From NCBI GenBank assembly GCA_051294375.1, contig CM119270.1:9301530-9365529 (forward strand): a stretch of 64,000 bases of DNA, written 5' to 3'. The position numbers were made by a program, and so were the translations under genes. This DNA is from Paraspadella gotoi (taxonomy: Eukaryota; Chaetognatha). Positions 22,159-37,980 of this stretch are shown here, piece by piece (the stretch's first letter is position 1; each line of letters starts with the position of its first letter). Under the pieces are notes generated by a model that saw only the letters and a list, made by a program, of their open reading frames with translations, searched no databases and was not told the origin of the DNA.

Positions 22159-23979
22159 ATGGATTTTTTCGCTATCATTCACACGGTCGTCACGGTTTTT
22201 AGCTTTTCTTGTGAGTCGATATCGTCGTCGTCGTCGTCGTCGTCCTCGTCGTCGTCGTCGTTTTTATCGTATTGATAACTTTTGTTTTCTTCAACTTTCG
22301 TCGTTAAAATATTCACTACTTTACTTCAAAATGTGTCAAATTGACCATCACTTTTTTCTCAAATTTTAACTTTTCTCCCAGCCTCTCTATTTTCCTCCTC
22401 CTCCTCTTCCTCCTCCTCCACCAACGCTACCTCCAACGACGCCGCCCAAGTCCCCAACTGGTTGTCGTCGATGGCCGGCGCCGCTTGGAAGGAGCAGATC
22501 CGGGTGGCGTTGTTCCGGCGTCACCGAAACACGAACGACAATGACGCAAGTGATGCCAAAGCCAAAAATGACTCCAAAACCAAAACCGACGTCGAACCCG
22601 ACAGATGGCGCTACGTCATCGAGGATCCTATCGTGGAAATGGAGGACATTTTGGCGTTGCTGACGGAGGAGCAATTGAATGAGCGAATCACGGAGATCTC
22701 ACTCTACTCCTCACTCACGATAAGTGAGAGAAAAATAATTTAGCTTTATTTCAAATTTAAATTGTTATTTTCTATTTTCAAAATCCGAAGTTAGGCTGAA
22801 TGAGTGAATGAATAAATAATTGAATTTAAGAATAGATAATTACTTAAATGAAGGAATGAATAAATATAAATTGATGAATGAATGAATAAATAAATAAATT
22901 AACGTATAAAGGAATGAATAAATGAATGAATGAATGAACGAATTTATAAATAAATGAATTAATGATTAAATTTAGGAATGAATTTAAGAATAAAGAATAT
23001 AAAATAGAAGAATATAACAATGAATGAATGATTGAATCAATAAATGAAGGAAAGAAAAAAGACAAAAAATTCCCACAATTCCATGGTTTCGAGGCAACCT
23101 TGACGGTCTGGTGGGCCACACCATCGCCGCCATCATCAACGCCTTCTCCCATCACGAATTCCTGGTGCTGACGACCTCTTCCGGAGGCGCAGTCTCTATC
23201 GAGAAGTTGGAGGACGGACTCATCCTTCAGTTTAGCGATTCTCCCGAGAAGTTGGTCCAGTGGCAGGTAAAGGAACTGGCATACGCTTTTCTCTTCTCTT
23301 GGCCTTAATTTTGGTGATTTTTAAAATATTTTTATGTCGTTTTTTTGGTCAAGTTTTTGTGCATAATGTTCTTTAAAAAGTGCGTCTTTATTTCTTTTTT
23401 CGTTTTTCTTTTTTCACATTCTGACTTTTCCAAGTCATTTTACGTTTCTTTAGAGTATTTTCCACTTTTTCTTTCTTTTTTTCAATTTCCCCCTTTTCCA
23501 ATTCATTCATCTTTCTTTTGCACCAAATGGTGCCCTTCAAAATTCTACAATATATTCGTAAGTAAAATTTATACAAAGAAAAATTCTACCAATATGTATA
23601 TGGTACACATACAATGATTCTAAGTCCCACACAACTTCTCAATACTCGAATACACTTCCCCCCAACCATTTCCCGTCCCCTCCGTCCCGCGCCACCATCG
23701 CCAAAATGATAGATCGACTTTCGGCGCCGATGCGTCCGTCTAATCGACGCCGGTCAACCGGATTCCGGCCCCAAAGTCACCTCGGTCCGCGCCTTCGTAA
23801 AATTTGTCTTTGCTTCGGGCGAACCGCGCCGCGTCTATCACGTCGTCAACGAAAACTGCACCGACTTCTCGGTCCGGCTGTTGGAAGCCCTGGGGGCGCG
23901 GAGGCTCTACCCAAAATTTGAGGACATGATCGGGGATTTGACTTTCACTTGCGGTGAAGGGGGAAGTTTCGCTGGGTGA
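22159..23979 (+). CDS. Putative secreted NlpC/P60-LRAT-like protein, four exons
   Basis: Exons 22159-22210, 22382-22723, 23094-23266 and 23713-23979 join in phase (1, 1, 0) into 277 residues. The first 17 are hydrophobic (MDFFAIIHTVVTVFSFS) and may be a signal peptide. A Ser-rich stretch with sequon NAT and a charged linker follow. The C-terminal half has HHEFLVLTTSSGG (151-163), SIEKLEDGLILQ (166-177) and YHVVNENCTDFSVRLLEAL (231-249). A His before a strand pair, then an Asn-Cys-x-x-Phe helix start, is the layout of permuted papain-like folds such as LRAT and related NlpC/P60 proteins (His, then NCxxF). Candidate catalytic residues are His151 or His152 and Cys238. Family assignment is by pattern only, without a search. 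Intron 1 contains a (GTC)n run; intron 2 has GAAT-type repeats. Confidence 0.65.
22221..22262. repeat. (GTC)n triplet microsatellite in intron 1
   Basis: An imperfect run of GTC triplets with two TCC/CCT interruptions directly after the first exon of the LRAT-like gene. It can read as poly-Ser or poly-Asp in some frames but lies between a good donor and acceptor. Confidence 0.75.
22800..23040. repeat. (GAAT)n-type degenerate microsatellite in intron 2
   Basis: About 240 bp of GAATGAATAAAT-like repeats inside the second intron of the LRAT-like gene. Confidence 0.75.
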
Positions 23980-26772
23980 AGGGAAGGAGAAAAGTGGGAA
24001 CCAAGGGGTTAAAATATATCCTGGAGATGTAAACTACTTAGTTTTCGCTTGACATAAGCTATCTTACAAAATTTAAAGAAACAACGTTTGAGAAGTTTGT
24101 ATATTGTTCGGTGAAGAGATCGCCATTTTAACATTTTTATTGCAGCATTCAAACAAAATTTTTAATAATTTGTATTTATTCGATATAAATTAAAATGAAT
24201 CGATACATGGAAGAGAGTTCATGCAAATAAGCACCTTGTAATTTGTACGTAGCTTAAAATTTTCACGTGTTTTTTTTTTATATTATTTTCGATCGGGAGT
24301 AAAAAAATCGAAAACATGGAAACTTAGAAGAATTTCACAAAATTATCGCAGTGTTTGTAATTCATGCAAATAACGAAAGTACTACTAAGTAATTTTTCAA
24401 TTTGTTTCTTTATATTAATCTGTTGTTTGTCTGTTTAGTTTTTTGTTTTGTTTATGTTTCGTGTTGTAACAGATAGATGCTTCGAAAGGTAAAAAAGATC
24501 TAACATACCTTTTTGTTAAGTTAATATGAAGGCTCGTGTGAATATACATAATCGCAAGGTATCACTTAAACCATGAAATATTGGTTATTTACTATTATCG
24601 TAAAGAATTAAATTATCTTGGCCTAATATGACCAATGAGTTTTATCACCAATCCGGACGTTTAAAGATTGTTAGTACTCAAGTTCTTAGCAAGCTTGATT
24701 GGAGATGTTTTACGATTCATCCCAATAAATATAATTACCCGGATGAACCTTTTTAATGTGGATCTTTAAAGAAGTCATTAAATTCTTTAGATAAAACAAA
24801 GCAAGAGGATGTTGTTCCCTCCTACAAACGTTTATTGGGTAATTAGCAAAATCACATAATACTTAAAATATGCTTTTTAAAAGTTGTATGTATGACTTTA
24901 ATTAAATTATTCTTTAGATTAATATTAGGCCAAATGCTTTTTATTTCATCTCAATATTACTAGAGCTAAATAAATTATAGCAGTGCTTGACTAAAATTTT
25001 TGAATGGTCTTAACATGGATAACAAATTAACAAAATAAGGAAAACGAAAAATAGCAAGGCTAATCGTTTTTAATGTGAATAATCGAATTCACACTTTGAT
25101 AACGTGTTTCAAATGTTTCAAAAACAAGAAACCGAACATTTGAATGAGATTAATAAGGTCGTAATACTTATAATATTCATATAACAAAGTACGTAGTATT
25201 GGCCAATGTGTGGTTCATTAAAAAGAATTTATTCAAAAAGTTTTCGAAAAAAAATATACTAAACGTGAGCCTAAGCTCATTTTCAAAGACGAAATAAAAT
25301 ATTTTCGAAGTTTTTGTAGTCCATAAAATGAGGAATGAACTAGTTTATGGCTCTGTGGAGCCTTTCAGCACAGTTCATGAGTTCTGCAAATGCCGACAAT
25401 GTGGGGATAATTGTATTCTTTTTTCAAAGTTTGAGTTTAATTTTCAGAGGTCAGGGTAGTTAGTTAAAAGTTGTCACACTTATATTATAGTTTTTTTATG
25501 GATACATTCTTTGACAGAGGACACAATGTGTTTTCAGTCAATGGTGGTGATGAGACAATTTAGTACTAGGAATTTTGAATAAATTTATTATATTTTTTAA
25601 ATCAAATCTTAAAAAAAAAGAAAAAGGAGAACAACACTTCCTAAAATACCATACTTATTCCGCATTTTACTTAATTAATAAATTATGTTTTTCCCTAAAA
25701 ACAAAAAGTTCTATGTGATGAAATATTAATACAATATTCCTCAGATAAAAAGCCAATTGACGGTTAGTACGCAGTTTTAATTAACTTTTATCACGCGTGT
25801 TTTCATTTTGTAACAATCAACCAAGGCACCGCCTAAACAAAATGTCTCAAAAGAGCAAACATAGAAAGCATAATTGCAGGACTTAAATTTTGCGATGGTT
25901 TGTATTTTTGTGAAGATGACAGATTTATTGAATTCGCGCTACGAATTTTTTACGATCAATTTCATTCTCATAATCGTGTTCTGTTTTTTTTTTTTTGTCG
26001 TTGAGTTTGTGAAGTATTTTAATTGTAATTTGTTTCATAGGGTGGCGTATATGTTTGATGAGAGGACACCGACCAAAAAAAAGAAAGGAAATTTATTAAC
26101 TTTTTCGTAGAAAAATGTTAGCGAAGAGGGAAACAATGTTGTAGTTGTGTGTGAAGGGGAAAAAGGTACGAGTCGCACGCAAACGCACACACACGCTCAG
26201 CTGCAAGAGCGAGAAAAGAAGGTAGTGTGTGTGTGTGTGTGTGTGTGTCAGTTGTTTTTGTTATTTTTTTTGTTTGTTTTTGTTCAAGAGAAAAGCTAAA
26301 GAAACACATCTAATAACAATAAGATAAAAAAGAGACTCTTTGAGCCGATCGAGAGAGACACGAAAAAAAAGTATTGCCAAGCAATAACATCTTTAACAAA
26401 AAGGAAAAAAAGAATATTTCGATTCTTAAATTGATGTGCGTGGGGGATTATTGGTTATTATTTCGTTTATTACTGTAGGGAATCGACTTGTCCTTACATT
26501 CCGACTCAACATAGACGTCCCCCAATATAGGGATTCGGAACATCGCGCCTGAAAAGCCCTTTTTTCTCTTCGGCGGTGACCTACCCGATTTTCTCTCGTT
26601 TGCCTCGGGGTGATGATGAGGGAGGAAGTTCGTGAGGGTCAGAGGGAAGGGTCAAGGCAAGGAGGAGGGTCAGAGCGATAGGCGGGTCAAATGTCGGATC
26701 CCATGTCGCGACGTTGGAGTCGAAAACGAACGGGGAGCCAAAGAAGGAAAGGAGAGTTGTGCTTTTACTGGG
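23980..26772. other. Long gene-free interval
   Basis: No supported exon in about 2.8 kb. It is AT-rich with a (GT)n tract at about 26223-26248. A TTTATT at 26466-26471 is a possible minus-strand AATAAA for the SET/MYND gene, whose stop codon is at 26773-26775. Confidence 0.5.
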
Positions 26773-29700
26773 CTAGACGTTCGAAAAAGTCCCGTGTTTC
26801 TCCTTGCAAATGTTCTTGTGTCCCGCCACCCAGTGATTCTTCTGACATTCACGGGAGCAGTACCAGGCGTTCTTGCACCTAAAGAAAACGGGAAATAAAA
26901 AAAATTGTTGTTTTATTTCGTCAAATGAGTTGAAAAAATAATTTTTTTATTGTACCTCGAACACGCGCGGTACGTGGCGCCGATGGGCGTGGCCTTCCGG
27001 TCGCAGTGCGTGCATTTGGTGGCGTCTTCTCCCTCGAACGTGCACCGCGCGCAGCAGCATTCGAAGCCCCACCCGCGGAGGAGCGCCTGGCGCCGCTTCC
27101 GCTTGGGTTGATTTACGTCTAGGAGGGTGAGGTATGGAGTACAGAGTTACAAACGGACAAAGGAGAGATAGATTAAATAGTAGATTGACAATCAACATAG
27201 TAAAAGAAATGTAAATGTTCTGAAAAAGAATTTTTAAAAAAATTACAAGAGAAAACAAAGGTTGTTTTTGTTTACAAACAACGCGTTTTTTTCGGAGTCT
27301 TCTTCAACACAAAGAGACGCGAAAATAGAGTCGAATCATGTCCGTTCACTAATAAAACGTGCTTGTGTTTTTTTTGTGTTTGTAAACAAAAACGAACTAT
27401 ATTTTCTCTTCTAATTCCAAACGCAGGTAATTAAAATTTTACATAATTAAACATATTTAAACGGGGTTCCTTCATTACTGTTTTCTTGCAGTTTTCTTCC
27501 AGTAAGCTGTTAACGGTGTCACTGCTCTTACTGAACACTTTTTTTTCTTTCAAAAAGACGCCATTCCAATGTCACACATTTTCACTCTCCTACCGCCCTT
27601 CCTTTTTCTTACCGATGTATCTGATCGTGAGCTGCTCGCCCTTCTTGATCGGGCGCAGCGCCTGTACGATAATCCCGACCCGATCGTCGACGAAATCCGC
27701 GACGACGCGGCAGTTGTATCCGCAGTCGTGGTTGAGGCAGGCGTGCAGCGCGAACATTCCGCTGAAGATTGGGTCTTTGTCCGGCGCTGATATCAGCCCT
27801 TCCTGCTTCTTCTCGTCGAAGTCCTGGGGAGGGGTGAGGCGCGGGAGTAAGGTGGTTTCGAGGTAAGGGTCGTGAAGGGTCATTCTGGATTGTCTGGCCC
27901 TATTTAAATTTTTAGTTGCGCCGCGAGTACTCGCGGAGCAACTCTATAAGTCACTTTTCGGTCGGTGGTCCGTCAGTCGGTGTGTCCATCCGTCTGGTCC
28001 TTTGGTATGCCTATAGATTGTTGCTCATTTATTGAAAATCAAATTTAAGCGATTACTGGCGCCGCTTTTTGTTTTAATTATAAGTAAAAAGAAAAGCAAT
28101 GCGGCGTAAACACTTGGAATAACCGTTCCTTGTTTTTTTAAAGATTAGTTTATCCGTTATTTGAAAATAATTTTAAGAACCTCAATAAGCAGTAATAGTA
28201 TTTTTGAACTAAATCGTTATGTTTCTCTAAAGGGTTTNNNNNNNNNNTATGTTTCTTTCCGTTTCCACTTCACTTTCTCTAAAGGGTTTTTCATTTTTCC
28301 TGACATTTTCCTAATTTCTACGTTCAAATCTTCTTATAATTTTTAATTTGACTTTCTCTCGTCACCTCTGAGTCTCTGAGCGAATCTTTGAACAGTTTGA
28401 GGTTGTGGGTCGGGGGTCTGAACTCCTGGCAATTGATGGCCGTTTGAGAATATCGCCATTCGAATTCCTCGTCCGAGATGCCAAACTTTAAAAAATTAGA
28501 TAATATTAGATTTAATAATAAAAACTAAATATCTGAAAAATTAAAATAGTGAAACAAGGCTTTTGCAATTTTCATTTTTTCGAACAAAAGAAATTAAATT
28601 TGTAAAAATACTAACAAGATGAGGTGACTTACACACTTACACATTAGGTAAATAAATAATAATTAGTCTCGTCCCATTTTTCTAATCACCTTAATCGGTA
28701 AGCTTTTATCCGTGAAGACCTTTTGAATCATGTTGACGAGAATGCGTGAGTTTTGCGCGTATCCACTCACGTCACACCCAATGAAACCTCTGTCAATGTC
28801 AGAGATCACGTGACTTAGCGATCGATACCATCTTATCAACTTATTCTCAGTCACTTTTGTTTCCCCACCTGAAAGTCTCCATGGCTTCGGTGATCTGCTC
28901 CACCGACGGCTTCTTTCCCTCGCCCGCCATCTTCAAGGCTTTGGACATGACGATGGCCCAAAGTCTCGTGAGGATCATGGGCGTGGCGGTGTTGGAGGGC
29001 GGGATCTCTTCCCTACTCCTGGATCGCATCGCTCGGCAGTAGACGTGCACCTCTTCGGCGCTGCGGTTGGTGCCCGGGCATGTGATCTTGTGATAAGTGT
29101 CCCAGGAGAGATCCCGGCACCGTTCTGAGCAGTATTCCTCGAATTTGCAACCGTTGCAAGGCACTGTTTCCGTCCGAGTCGTCGTCGTCGTCGAGGCAAC
29201 GGTGCAGTTTGGAGGCGACGACCGAATTGTCGAATTCCAAACATCCATTTCATTTTTTTTGTTCGTGCGATTATCATGATTGTTTTTCGTTTTTTGGATA
29301 ATTAGTCGGAGCGCGTGGAAATACGAAAATGAAATATAAAGAATAAACATCGAGGTTACGCAACATCAACGTTACATAAAAACACACGCAATAGACGAAA
29401 AGCAGTTAAATGAAACTTTAAAACTTTGAAATCAATATTTAGAAAATTAAACTTTGTAAATTCTCTTATTAGTGAACACTAATCTGTATTCCATTTTTTC
29501 CTCTTATGTCACTACTCACTAGTATCTCATTCAATGTATTTAGTACGTAATACTAACCCTACAGCATCATCATCATCAGCAATCTCAAGCAGTACATTCG
29601 CCGACAGTACCTACCTATGCGGAAGGCCGGCCAATGTCTCTTTAGAACGTCGTGGAGATCGTCCGGCCAAGCGTCGCAGTCGGGGAAGTGGAAGACGGGT

Positions 29701-30094
29701 AGGCTGAGGTCGGCGCAGCAGAAGGAGCAGGCGGGTACGTAACGGTCCTAGAGACGGGTGGGGTCGGGTGAGGCGGGTGGGGCGGGGTGAGGTGTGATGT
29801 GAATTGAGGCCGTGAACGCTGTGAAAAGAAGAACGAGACCCACGCTTCGTACCTTGTCGATCTTCTGACCCCAGAGAACTGGGATGTCAACGAGCGTGAC
29901 TTCTTTGGCCGCGATGTCCCGTTTGGCGTAGATGCCTGAGGAGGGGGAATTTTGAAATCATAATTTAATATTAAAAAAAAAGTTTTTTAACGATTCTGTC
30001 ATCAGTTTTCTCAGTCGTCCGTTCGTCTATTTTCATGCTTGTCCGCCAGTCTGCCTCTTTGTCTGCCTGTCAGGCCGTCTCTCTTTCTTTTTCT

Positions 30095-30174
<80 letters not shown>

Positions 30175-31615
30175 CCCACTTCACCTTTGAAACTCTCCTT
30201 CGTAAATCCGACTTCAATAGGAAATCTCTCTGCGAGGGCGCTGTAGTTCCGCTGCACGCGAATCTGCTGGAAGAGGATCATGGCTTCGTCGTCCTCACTG
30301 TTGGTGAACTTGGTGGCGTTGCGAGCCCAAAGCTCGGAGGTGACCAGACATCCCACGGCTTGGAGAATACGAGCTGAATGAAGAAATGTATGACTGTATG
30401 AATGAATGAANNNNNNNNNNTCTTTGTACGGCGGGATATTTTATGCAATTCAGTAACAAAGAGTGATTGTGAAATCCGAAATTTTCCGTGAGCCATTCGA
30501 GAAATGTTTTCGATAAATACAAGATTCTTCAGAGGAATTAATACACAAAGAATAGTTTTGTTTTAACGTCGCCGCAAGCGTAAACAATCGCTTCATAATT
30601 GGAAGGCGTATGAAACAAGCTTTGACTTATTTCTCGGAGAACGAGCAAAGATTTATGGTTCGGACAACAAGCAATGACTTGTCGCTCGCCAGGAGTGACT
30701 TTTCTTCTCACCCCCGAGTTTCCAAATCTCCGGACTCCTTTTAGACTCGTGCAAACTGGCGATCATCTTGAAAGCCTCCTGTAACAATTCAATAAATAAC
30801 TTCAAATACTTTCGTCACATTTTAATTTTGTTATGAATATTGCGAGTTGGGAACCTGGTATCCTCGCATGTCGGAGATGATGAGAGCCGCCATGTAGCGG
30901 TAGACCGGGTTGGGCCAGTCCAGTTCTACCGCGCAGGCGATGGCCGCCGCCGCATCCTCCAGCCGTTCTTGTTTGTAGGCGCGTTCTGTATAAAGTTTAG
31001 GTTAAGATTGAGAAGGGTGAAATAAAGCAATGACCGTAATTTTTTTTGGCATGCCGAAACTAACCTGCGATGATCATGTGAGCTCTGGCGGCTTGAACAT
31101 CCTGCTTGACGAGACCAGGTTGCCCGTTGACGCCGATGTCCGGTGTCGCCGATCCGCTCGAAGGGTGTACAGGGAGATCCAGGAACCCTGGCGGTAAAAT
31201 ACCGGGTGAATAACTAAAAGCGGATCTCAGAAAAACTGATAAAATTAAACTAGGGAGAAAACACGAACGAGTAATACAGAAAAACAGTAAAACAGTCAAA
31301 CAGTAAAACACGAATAGTAAGACACGAGAAAACACGAAAAGTAAAACATTATTTAGATTCTTGTGTCGTGTTTGTTGTTGCAGTAGTTGTGGTTTTTGTT
31401 GTTCGTTTTAGGGATGCGAGCTTGATAAGCCGGACCAATCACCGGAACTAGCCCCCCCCCCGTGCCAAAACACCTTTGTTGCGGAGGTGTTGCTTCTCTT
31501 CTTCCAATCTTCGGTCGTCGTTGGGATAAGGAGCTTGACTCAGGTATTTGAGCGAATTCTCCATCGTCACCTCCGCTTCCGGCGGCGTCGTCGGCGTCGC
31601 CGGAACCGACTTCAT
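26773..31615 (-). CDS. TPR-SET-MYND lysine methyltransferase-like protein (SMYD family), 13 exons
   Basis: Exons from 5' to 3': 31615-31474, 31187-31065, 30985-30855, 30778-30712, 30373-30185, 29935-29853, 29747-29615, 29163-28869, 28813-28690, 28485-28366, 27823-27613, 27118-26956, 26878-26773. All phases agree, giving 628 residues. Residues about 88-154 look like TPR helices (ERAYKQERLEDAAAAIACAV). The SET domain begins GIYAKRDIAAKE (near 218) and resumes with ACLNHDCGYNC (498-508) and GEQLTIRYIG. A MYND zinc finger splits it: C252, C255, C292, C295, C300, C304, H313, C317. A post-SET CCCARC (560-565) follows. Unusually, a second complete MYND finger ends the protein: C575, C578, C592, C595, C601, C605, H614, C618. 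SMYD proteins methylate histone and non-histone lysines; the substrate here is unknown. The canonical NHSC motif reads NHDC. Exon 8 has a poor polypyrimidine tract and intron 8 is only 55 nt. Confidence 0.87.
27915..27942. repeat. 28 bp GC-rich palindromic motif, copy 1
   Basis: GTTGCGCC, then the perfect 14 bp palindrome core CGCGAGTACTCGCG, then GAGCAAC. Occurs again at 35413, 43140 and 50862. It sits in SMYD intron 10, next to a GGTCGGTGGTCCGTC-rich stretch. Confidence 0.8.
28238..28247. other. Assembly gap (10 N)
   Basis: Ten Ns. TTTCTCTAAAGGGTTT occurs on both sides (28221-28237 and 28274-28290), while the mirrored right arm near 50546-50590 has it once. The gap is therefore probably an unmerged contig overlap, not missing sequence. 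Confidence 0.9.
30096..30174. repeat. (CT)n microsatellite in SMYD intron 5
   Basis: Nearly uninterrupted CT dinucleotides just downstream of exon 5 (30185-30373). The mirror copy at about 48665-48745 differs in length. Confidence 0.85.
30411..30420. other. Assembly gap (10 N)
   Basis: Ten Ns in an ATGA-type repeat in SMYD intron 4. The right arm carries roughly 75 bp of TTCATT-type repeat at about 48350-48426 in the corresponding place, so real sequence is missing here. Confidence 0.9.
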
Positions 31616-34460
31616 TCTCGGCGCCGGATTTTTTTGACGGGACGAGGGGTGGAGGAGGAGGGGTTCTGGAAGAGGGGGTGGTGGTTTTTGAGGGGTTTGG
31701 GACGGGGGGCGGGGGTGGAGGGACGAAAAAATTTCGGTCGATGAGTTGACGGCGAAAAGACAACACTGGTGGGTGGGAGACTTTGTTTAAGATTTTGTGA
31801 AGAGTAGGAACGGATGACTAGAAAAAAAAATAAATTTGAGAACCGTGAGCTGGCAATGGAATTCGATGAAATTTTGAGATAAAAAGAAAGAAAACAGGGA
31901 AAAAGGGAAAGAAAAAAAGGAAAGAAAACTTTACAAGGGGGAACTAAAGGAAAATGGAGGGACAGTGAAAATGTGAGAGAAGGAGACCGCGAATAAAACC
32001 GAGGAAATTAAAAAGGTCAGCCAGAAAGACCAGAATGTTATAAAATAACGTGGAGGGATGAAACGGACTCAAATATTAAGTGCGGCTTATTCGCTTTTAT
32101 AACCTCAAATATAAAATTCAGGCCAAAATTTGAGAAGAAATTCAAAAATTTTTAAAAGAAAAAAAATTCTTTGAAATTCGGAGCGGATCTTAAAAGAAAA
32201 TAAAGAGAAAATGAATGGAAGGAAAATTATCGAAAACTGAGGTAAGAAAAAGAGAAAATATGGCGTCTGGGGAGAAGGAGAAAAAGAGAGAAGGGAACAT
32301 CAAGAATGGAACCAGAGAAAAACCAGAGAGAATGGAACAAAGAAGTTGAAGAACTGGAAGGATTTTTGGACGGATTTTCATTGGCTGCAGTCAAAGGAAC
32401 CACGAAAGGAAAAAGTCTAAGAGTGACAGTGGTGAGCGGTTAGTGATGAGTGGCAGTTGCAGTGGCACCCACGATAGATTCATAGAGGACGACGACACAA
32501 AGAAGCAGGAAAGCACAGTCGGCTTTACCAACGATCAGAGACCAAAGTGTGATCGGGAAGTTCAATGAAAACATGGACTTCGTTTGAACAAAAAGAATAA
32601 AAAAGAACAAACTTCATGTAATAAAAAGAAGTAACGGTAAATGCTGCAAATAAAGAAATGTGAAATGCTATGGTAACGACAGAAAGAAGTTGGTACATAT
32701 TGCGACTGGGGGTGATTAACTTGAACATAACTGAACAAGAAGGCGTGAGATGGAGCGAGATGCAGTGAGATAGAGTTAGATGAAGTGAGATGGAGTGAGA
32801 TGAAATACCGAAGAGGAGAAAGAATTAAGCTCGAAGAAAATAAAAAAGGAATAATGATGGCGAGACAGAGGATGAGGAAAAGAAGGAAGAGTATGAGTAA
32901 GAGAAGGAAGAGGATGAGGAAGAGAAGGAAGAGGGGGAGCAAAAGGAGGAAACGAAGGAGGCGGAGAAAAAAGTCAATTTCTCTGGGAAAAAAACTCAAC
33001 CTTCCTTTTCCTCGGTTCTTCGTTTGAATCACAATCACCCTCAGAGGTGAGTTCATCACGCCCTCTTCCGTGATGAGAAAACAACATTTGATGGAGTTTT
33101 ACTGGTTTGCCTCATGACTGGGATAATTCGTTTTCCGCATTATCTCTTACGATAAACATTACAATTTTATTCCTGAATTTTTAAATTGCAATTTACCTTT
33201 AATTTACGAGTGACGGTAAAGTCGCTTGAGATTTTCACAATGTTAATAATTCGGCTTCATTTTAATTTTTTGGGACTTTTTTTTTTCTTTCGTTTGTGTC
33301 TTGAGCTCGTCAATCAGGACTTTTTTCGTCAAGCCTTTTCGTTTTCGCTGGAAAGAAAACAATGTGAGCTTTGCGAATAAAACAATTCCGTGGGTAAAGT
33401 AACAACAGCATAGTTTTAAATATTTTAATGAAATTGATTCATGGCAAACTACAAATACAAATAAAGTATGCCTGGCTTCGATTTTAAAAAATACTTCGTC
33501 TTCTTTCTATATCACAAGCTCATAAAATCTAATGATAAACGATTGTTTTTAACGACATTGAGAATTTTCTCGTTTAGCATAAAGAAAAATAAAATTTCTC
33601 ACGGAGAATCATAAACGGACTCACCAGAATCGTCAATTCATGTTCACGCCGTCTTAGTTTTATGTTTATATCCTGTTTTTATTATTGCGTTTTCTCCCCG
33701 TTTTATCGAATTCCTGATTTTTTAGCGGACAATTTTTTTTTTCAGTCTGTGTCCGAGGATAGAAAGAGAGAGGGGGAAAGAAGGGAGAGAGAGAAATAGG
33801 GCAAAAAAAGAGATAGACGAACGAGAGAAAAAGACGGGGAGAGAAACACACACACAAAGAGAGAGTGAAGGGCGTTGTGCTGATCACACAGTTTTCTCTT
33901 GATCGTGAATGTGGCGGGATTGGCGAGATAGAGAGAGAGTTAATGGAGTTTTATGAAGTTTGGCCTTGAAAAAGAGAAGAGAAACAATGATGTCGCACGA
34001 ATACCGATGGAACTGGGAAGCTAGCGAGAGAGAGAGAGAAAGAGACAGAGACAGAGACAGATGAAGAAAGAGAGGAAGACGAATCGAAAGTCGAATGAAT
34101 GAGGGACGTTGAGTTAGAGATAGAGATGGCGCGTGCGCGGATGAGCAAAGACCAGTTCGTTTTTAATTTCACTTTTTTCTTATTTGTTTTCACTAATTTT
34201 CACTAAAAGTTTTTTTTTTCTTTAGCCCCGAATTTCGAGTCGCATCGTCGAGTTGAGAGGACAGATGTACGCATGACAGGAACTCTGTCGACATGACAGA
34301 CGGTCAGACGTCACGGAAGGAAAAAGGAACCGATTCCATCCTTGATCCTCGGAGAGATAGAGAGAGGGAGAGAGACGTCATCTTCTCTTAACGCAATCGT
34401 CTCTCTGGACGTTATCCCGACGTCGTCCTCTGTCGAGGAGCGATTGAGTCGAGACGTTTC
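31616..34460. promoter_or_regulatory. Putative bidirectional intergenic region
   Basis: Purine-rich DNA between the SMYD start codon (minus strand) and the ATG at 34461 (plus strand). No supported exon. If both genes are real, promoters for both must lie here. ORFs in this stretch are K/R/E-rich translations of GA-rich sequence and are not credible. Confidence 0.35.
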
Positions 34461-37615
<3,155 letters not shown>

Positions 37616-37980
37616 TTATTATAAGTTAAAAGTTATACGGCGGTGGAGAAGACGGAGAAACGTTGACGACGACAACGACGATGTTGATGACAACGAAGAC
37701 GAAGACGACGACAACGACGTCATGAAGAGGGACGATGATGGCGAAGGCGAGGACGATAACGAAAACTTAAGGGAAAAAACTGTCAAGTCTTCAGAAAAAT
37801 TTTTCGGTTCGAAACACAAAACTAAAAGTAAAAGAAAAAAAAAGAAAAAAAAAATTTCATAATGACGATGATGAACGTGAGAAAAGGAAAGTATAAAATT
37901 TAAGGCATCATTTGAAAGTCATCATTTTGAAAATGGCGTCCAAAGTAAAAGAAAAATTGATATAATTAAAACCAGAAGTT

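Noticed and set aside
29013-29277. Minus-strand frames starting MEFDNSVVASKLHRCLDDDD and MIIARTKKMKW
   Set aside because: The MYND frame enters at the acceptor ending at 29164; these are shadow frames or intron sequence including a CGA run.
30011-30356. Long ORFs made of RERERER or SLSLSLS (also at 35464-35745, 36592-36861, 41342-41686, 42786-43238, 48461-48805, 54521-55299, 58722-59095)
   Set aside because: They are translations of GA/CT dinucleotide tracts, open in several frames on both strands.
32562-33059. 165-residue minus-strand hydrophobic ORF
   Set aside because: It is Leu/Phe/Ser-rich translation of a purine-rich stretch (AGGAAGAGG repeats), with no splice or domain support.
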